DNA of 10,423 nt from Thermodesulfatator sp. (lineage in GTDB: Bacteria; Desulfobacterota; Dissulfuribacteria; Dissulfuribacterales; QOAL01), in contig QOAL01000145.1 in assembly GCA_003978135.1 (NCBI GenBank), positions 1-10,423 on the forward strand, in the 5' to 3' direction. A program made the position numbers and the translations under genes. The notes under the pieces are model-generated. The model did no database searches, had not been told where the DNA came from, and saw only the letters and a program-made list of their open reading frames with translations. Below, piece after piece: positions 6,914-10,423 of the stretch (positions are counted from its first letter, which is position 1; every line of letters starts with the position of its first letter).

Positions 6914-7514
6914 TACCATTTCTCCTTTTCCCTTCTGCAGACTCTTCATTAAACGAATCCATCCACCAGGCAGCCCAGTGTACCTGCCTGATTCCTTGTG
7001 CAAGGCGTTTGGCTTCAGGGGTCATGAGCCTTTTTTCCACATGGGGTATCCACCTCTCGGCATTTGGGTTTCCGCAGTCCATTTGCTCCTTCAGGGAAAC
7101 AAGCATGTCTATCTGGTCTGCATCCCTTGCAAGCCGTGCTTCCAGGCTCTGGCCTTCATGGTACTCCCTGTATAGATCCATGAGATCATCTGCAAGGCTG
7201 CATCCTTCCACTGCATGCATGAAAGCCCTCATCTCATCTCTGCGGATATACTTCTTGTGAACTGCATTGGCATCCCCTGTCCTGGCCTCGGGCAGGTCAT
7301 GTATAAGCGCCATGAACACAAGTTTTCGACTGTCTGCCTCGGGCACCATCTTTCCAAGAAGCAATGCGATAAAAGCGGTGGAAAAGCTGTGGGCCGCAGA
7401 ATTTTCCCTGCCCGTTCCAAGAAAGGCATAACCGGTCCTTTCGGTACGCTTGAGCATTGCGGCCTCAAACATGAGTTTAACTATCTCGGTAGTCTCATGG
7501 ATTTCAGGGTCCAT
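6903..7514 (-). CDS. HD-domain hydrolase, YfbR/HDDC2-like 5'-deoxynucleotidase family
   Basis: A 203-residue soluble protein with the HD-domain metal site in order: His42 (AAHSFSTAFIA), His72-Asp73 in ALIHDLPEARTGD, and the DADQID cluster at 131-136. This order and spacing fit the YfbR/HDDC2 group, which removes phosphate from deoxynucleoside monophosphates; exact substrate is not provable from sequence. I chose the ATG at 7514 because MDPEIHE begins the conserved part and an AAGGAG lies about 14 bases before it. A GTG at 7541 would add nine residues but has no ribosome site. It follows holA by about 60 bases. Its last 11 bases overlap the selenoprotein start, which suggests translational coupling of a cytoplasmic nucleotidase-type enzyme with an exported nucleotidase-fold protein. 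Confidence 0.85.
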   Translation of the reverse strand: MDPEIHETTEIVKLMFEAAMLKRTERTGYAFLGTGRENSAAHSFSTAFIALLLGKMVPEADSRKLVFMALIHDLPEARTGDANAVHKKYIRRDEMRAFMHAVEGCSLADDLMDLYREYHEGQSLEARLARDADQIDMLVSLKEQMDCGNPNAERWIPHVEKRLMTPEAKRLAQGIRQVHWAAWWMDSFNEESAEGKRRNGNEK

Positions 7515-7574
7515 ATCTTTTCTGCTGGCTCCTTCCTGCACCTGCTGTTGAAATCTTGCGTTTAGGCCTCAGAT

Positions 7575-8906
7575 TCAAAGATGCCTCATGAAAAAACTTT
7601 CCAGGACCGTTTCAGGTCCCACTCTGCTGCCCTTCAACGCAAGATCCAGGTCCGCCATCTCTCCAAGCATGTCGAAGAGCTCCTGCCACGAAAACATGTT
7701 GATGGCAGAGACATTCATGTAGGCGGCATAGGGATGAAGGCTGGAAACCGGATTTTTCCCGTAGCGGTCAAAAACAGATTTTATCTCGTCCCAATAACGG
7801 TTTTTGAACGTATTGTACTGGACATTCCGCACCTGGGCACCCAGGCCAGCCGAATCAACAGCCACCTTCAAGGCAACCATCCTCAGGAGAAAGTTCCTGA
7901 TGGCAGACAGAACAGCAAGGGGATGGATGCCCTGGTCCTGGAGATGCCTGAAACTTGTCAGCACTCCGGGCACGTCCCGTTTTCTGAAGGCCTCGGTGAT
8001 CCTGAAAATCTCCTCCTCCCTGTGACGCACCACCAGGCTTTGCACGTCTTTGATGCCTATCTGTTTTCTTTGCCCTGACAGGCTGATGAGTTTTTCCGTC
8101 TCGTTCTTAAGGGCGGAAAGGGAATCTTCTCCAACCTTTGTCATGAAATATTTCAGAGCATTGGCATCTATCTCCTTTCCCGCCTCGGAAAGCCACTGCC
8201 TGACCCTGGCCTGCATGGCAGCTGTCTTTTTTCCATAGCTTTCCCCTGCGCCTGTCAAATCAGTTACCGGGCAAAGCCGGCAAAATCTCTTGAACAGCTT
8301 CTGCCTCTTGTCACCCCGTTCCAGCTGGATTACCAGGAAAACGTCTCTGCCCCTTCCCTGCTCTATGCCCCTGGAAATCCATTCCAATATCCGTTCACCA
8401 CCTGGCTGATCAGCCTGGTCCATTATCTCCTGAAGCCTGGCCTGAAATTTTTCTGCCAGTTCCAGCAGGCTGTTAAGATCTGTCTCTGCCGGCAGGGCAA
8501 GCCTTTTGATGGCCTCCTTGCTGCCCTGCAGGAGTTCTGCAACAGATACCCTTTTCTCCTTCATGAGCCGGGCCAGTATACCAACAACGCGCTTGGCATC
8601 GTTCCTGTTAAGAGCGTCCAGAAGTTTGGCACCAAGCTCCTGTTTCTTTCCTGATGGCTGGAGGAAATCAGGCTCCTGGTAAATTAAAATGGTGCGCGTG
8701 GCAAAAAGGCCCCTGGTGGTCAGTGATTCTATTACAGAGCCTTCAGTGGCATTATCACCGTGGAAAATACTTATCTCTCCCTCTGACAGGTCAGGATAAA
8801 CGGTCTTTAGCTGCTTCATGCATACAGGCCTCACTGCCTGCCATTCACCAAGAAATATATGGCAGAAGGAGGCCTTTGACGTTTTTTCTCCCTTTTGTCT
8901 CCCCAT
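7575..8906 (-). CDS. holA: DNA polymerase III delta subunit (clamp loader), enlarged
   Basis: HolA opens the sliding clamp as part of the clamp-loader complex. Family features are the N-terminal nucleotide-fold start HIFLGEWQAVRPVCMKQL, the RTILIYQEPDFL strand (about 71-82), FLVIQLERGDKRQKLFK (190-206), the ALKYFMTKVGEDSLSALKNE segment (250-269) before EKLISL, and the C-terminal collar segment GIHPLAVLSAIRNFLLRM (about 326-343). At 443 residues it is about 100 longer than typical. The excess is a charged, probably helical insertion at about 92-178, between two strands of the N-terminal domain. The start at 8906 has GGAG 11 bases upstream, lying within a small hairpin. It follows proC by 60 bases and precedes the HD gene in the same direction, consistent with an operon. 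Confidence 0.92.
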   Translation of the reverse strand: MGRQKGEKTSKASFCHIFLGEWQAVRPVCMKQLKTVYPDLSEGEISIFHGDNATEGSVIESLTTRGLFATRTILIYQEPDFLQPSGKKQELGAKLLDALNRNDAKRVVGILARLMKEKRVSVAELLQGSKEAIKRLALPAETDLNSLLELAEKFQARLQEIMDQADQPGGERILEWISRGIEQGRGRDVFLVIQLERGDKRQKLFKRFCRLCPVTDLTGAGESYGKKTAAMQARVRQWLSEAGKEIDANALKYFMTKVGEDSLSALKNETEKLISLSGQRKQIGIKDVQSLVVRHREEEIFRITEAFRKRDVPGVLTSFRHLQDQGIHPLAVLSAIRNFLLRMVALKVAVDSAGLGAQVRNVQYNTFKNRYWDEIKSVFDRYGKNPVSSLHPYAAYMNVSAINMFSWQELFDMLGEMADLDLALKGSRVGPETVLESFFMRHL

Positions 8907-8916
8907 TAGAAAACCG

Positions 8917-8930
8917 GCTCCGGAAGGAGC
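8917..8930 (-). promoter_or_regulatory. Hairpin covering the holA ribosome-binding site
   Basis: GCTCC and GGAGC form a 5-bp stem with loop TTCC, followed by CGGTTTTC just before the holA ATG. The GGAG of the second arm is the only Shine-Dalgarno candidate for holA. The hairpin could dampen translation, or act as a weak partial terminator after proC. The stem is short, so this is tentative. Confidence 0.3.
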
Positions 8931-8966
8931 AAATGTCTGCGGACGGCCATGTTAACAACGGCCATT

Positions 8967-9788
8967 TTATTTCTTCCCAAGCTGCCTTGAACGTGAAGCA
9001 GCAGCCCTTACGGCATCCATTACACCTGCGGAAAGCCCCTGCTTGTGAAGATAATACATTCCATGAATGGTTGTTCCTCCAGGGCTGGTTACCATGGCGG
9101 CCAGTTCCTCTGGATGCCTGCCAGTGTCCTGGCACATCCTGGCAGAGCCCAGAACTGTCTGAATGGCAAGTTCAGAGGCTATGGGCCTTGGCAGGCCCTC
9201 CCGAATGCCTGCCTGGATAAGTGCCTCGATGAACATGAAGCAGTATGCAGGCCCGCTGCCGCTCAGGCCTGTTACCGCGTCCATCAAAGACTCTGGCACT
9301 TCCACGGCCTTGCCGACTGCGCTAAACAATTCCATGGCCTTTTCCATGTCAGTAGGCGTAGCGAAGCTTCCAGTGCAAAGGGCTGCGGCACCTTCCTGTA
9401 CAAGGGCTGGTGTATTGGGCATAACTCTTATGACCCGAACACCCTTTTCAAGGCCGGCTTCCAGCTGAAACAGCGATATGCCCGCGGCAATGGAAATCAC
9501 AAGATGCTCAGGAGTAACCGATGCCCTGATGTCTGAAAGCACCATTTCCATCACCTGGGGCTTGACTGCCAGCAGTATAATATCTGCACCGGATACCGCC
9601 TGGCTGTTGTCTGAAAATGTCTTTATACCATAGGTGTCTTCCAGGTATTGACGCCTTGCCTCCAGGGGCTCGGAGCAGTATACAGAATCTGGAGGCCAAA
9701 GCCCTCCCGAGGTTATGCCCTTGATAAGGGCCTCGGCCATCTGGCCTCCACCTATAAAACTTATTTTTTCCAAAGGGGATGAAATCAT
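8967..9788 (-). CDS. proC: Pyrroline-5-carboxylate reductase
   Basis: ProC reduces 1-pyrroline-5-carboxylate to proline with NAD(P)H, the last step of proline synthesis, in the cytoplasm. The 273-residue length is typical. The Rossmann nucleotide motif FIGGGQMAEALIKG is at 11-24, and LAVKPQ is at 73-78. RVMPNTPA is at 121-128, the family signature TGLSGSGPAYCFMFIEAL at about 173-190, and TSPGGTT at 234-240. The start at 9788 has AAAGGAG seven bases upstream. It follows the fur-feoA gene by 44 bases and precedes holA by 60, all in one direction. No functional link between iron regulation and proline synthesis is evident, so the cluster may be only a shared transcript. Confidence 0.97.
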   Translation of the reverse strand: MISSPLEKISFIGGGQMAEALIKGITSGGLWPPDSVYCSEPLEARRQYLEDTYGIKTFSDNSQAVSGADIILLAVKPQVMEMVLSDIRASVTPEHLVISIAAGISLFQLEAGLEKGVRVIRVMPNTPALVQEGAAALCTGSFATPTDMEKAMELFSAVGKAVEVPESLMDAVTGLSGSGPAYCFMFIEALIQAGIREGLPRPIASELAIQTVLGSARMCQDTGRHPEELAAMVTSPGGTTIHGMYYLHKQGLSAGVMDAVRAAASRSRQLGKK

Positions 9789-9832
9789 GGGCCAACTCCT
9801 TTTGCACTTGCGCTGTTTACTGGTGCTCGCCT

Positions 9833-10423
9833 TCAGGCCTCCGGGCTAACCATGACCTTTTGGGCAAGGCCCTTGCCCAGAGCCACCCTTGAACCCTTAA
9901 CACTCACGATAATAGGTCCGCCCCTGTTCAGGACCTCCACCTGCTGCCCTATGGAGATGCCCATGTCGGAAAGTCTGTTCTTGAGCTGTGTGCCCCCCTG
10001 GAACTCTACTATTTTTACCTTTTCTCCAGGAGAAACCATTGACAGGGGCATGTTGGCACCCTCTTTTTTCCTGCACTCAGGACATATGCCATATATGGTG
10101 CACTTGTTGGATATGGGCTCGAAACCGTGCTGTCTGGCAGCATCCATCACCTTGTCAGCCAGGTCTTCATGGTCAAATTCCACCACCTTTCCACATCTCA
10201 TGCAGAAAAGGTGGTCATGACGCTCCCCCAGGTGAAGATGCTCATAATAGGGCCCCCTGCCATTCAACTGCACCTTTTGTGCAAGCCCGTAGCGACAGAG
10301 AAGGTCAAGAATATTTTCGATGTCTGCCCTTGAAAGCCCCGAGGCCTTTTCACCCAGCCTTTCCCTGAGATAATCAGCCGTAAGATGCCCCTCGGATTTC
10401 AGGAACTCGTCCACCACCTGCAT
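9833..10423 (-). CDS. Fur-family metalloregulator fused to a FeoA domain (5' end beyond window)
   Basis: The visible 196 residues combine two iron-linked modules in one uninterrupted frame. Residues about 1-62 are a winged-helix segment (SRADIENILDLLCRYGLAQK, then a wing with GRGPYYEH). Residues 63-120 are the Fur dimerisation and metal domain, with the HDHLFCMRCGKVVEF motif (His69, His71, Cys74, Cys77) and a second zinc pair, Cys114 and Cys117, in YGICPEC. Residues about 126-193 are an SH3-like FeoA domain (PLSMVSPGEKVKIVEF, RLSDMGISIGQQVEV, GSRVALGKGLAQKVMV). The Met at the edge (10423) is probably internal, since Fur proteins normally have 15-25 more residues before it. Fur represses iron uptake when Fe(II) is bound, and FeoA assists the FeoB ferrous-iron transporter. 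No feoB follows; proC does. Promoter and any Fur box are outside the window. Confidence 0.9.
   Translation of the reverse strand: MQVVDEFLKSEGHLTADYLRERLGEKASGLSRADIENILDLLCRYGLAQKVQLNGRGPYYEHLHLGERHDHLFCMRCGKVVEFDHEDLADKVMDAARQHGFEPISNKCTIYGICPECRKKEGANMPLSMVSPGEKVKIVEFQGGTQLKNRLSDMGISIGQQVEVLNRGGPIIVSVKGSRVALGKGLAQKVMVSPEA

Noticed and set aside
6740..7003. An 87-residue ORF ending at TGA as a stand-alone small gene
   Set aside because: Its first 30 codons lie inside the HD gene, and its end stops in the middle of a recognisable nucleotidase-like fold that continues in the same frame after the TGA. It is the 5' part of the selenoprotein gene.

Overview
The window reads as a chromosomal segment of an anaerobic deltaproteobacterium (Desulfobacterota). 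This is inferred from the mix of genes: a selenoprotein, a Fur-FeoA fusion, an enlarged DNA polymerase III delta subunit, and AroB, TrxC and Mfd proteins of ordinary bacterial type, at moderate GC. No phage, CRISPR, rRNA or tRNA signal was found. All genes except one lie on the minus strand.

Right part (10423 down to 6008): a tightly spaced minus-strand run that looks like one operon. In transcription order it holds a fur-feoA fusion (5' end cut by the window edge), proC (pyrroline-5-carboxylate reductase), holA (DNA polymerase III delta), an HD-domain nucleotidase-like hydrolase, and an exported UshA-like protein. The last gene is the highlight. A standard six-frame reading splits it into two ORFs at an in-frame TGA. 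The two halves share a frame, the TGA falls where related proteins have a cysteine, and an 8-bp hairpin with a GGCGG loop follows it directly. I therefore read it as one 301-residue selenoprotein with selenocysteine at position 58. Its start overlaps the HD gene by 11 bases, so the two are probably translationally coupled.

Middle (5869 to 4399): a plus-strand outer-membrane-type lipoprotein gene (LolA/LolB-like), convergent with the selenoprotein gene. It is divergent from trxC, a zinc-finger thioredoxin 2. The 205-bp divergent spacer contains a 110-bp imperfect palindrome.

Left part (4398 to 1): aroB (3-dehydroquinate synthase) sits alone between two intergenic regions of more than 300 bp. 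These carry diverged copies of the same roughly 130-bp repeat in opposite orientations. The copy beyond the 3' end of aroB is also part of a hairpin-like inverted-repeat element. Beyond it lie an unrecognised 202-residue helical protein and, 13 bases downstream, mfd (transcription-repair coupling factor), cut by the window edge just before its helicase motor.
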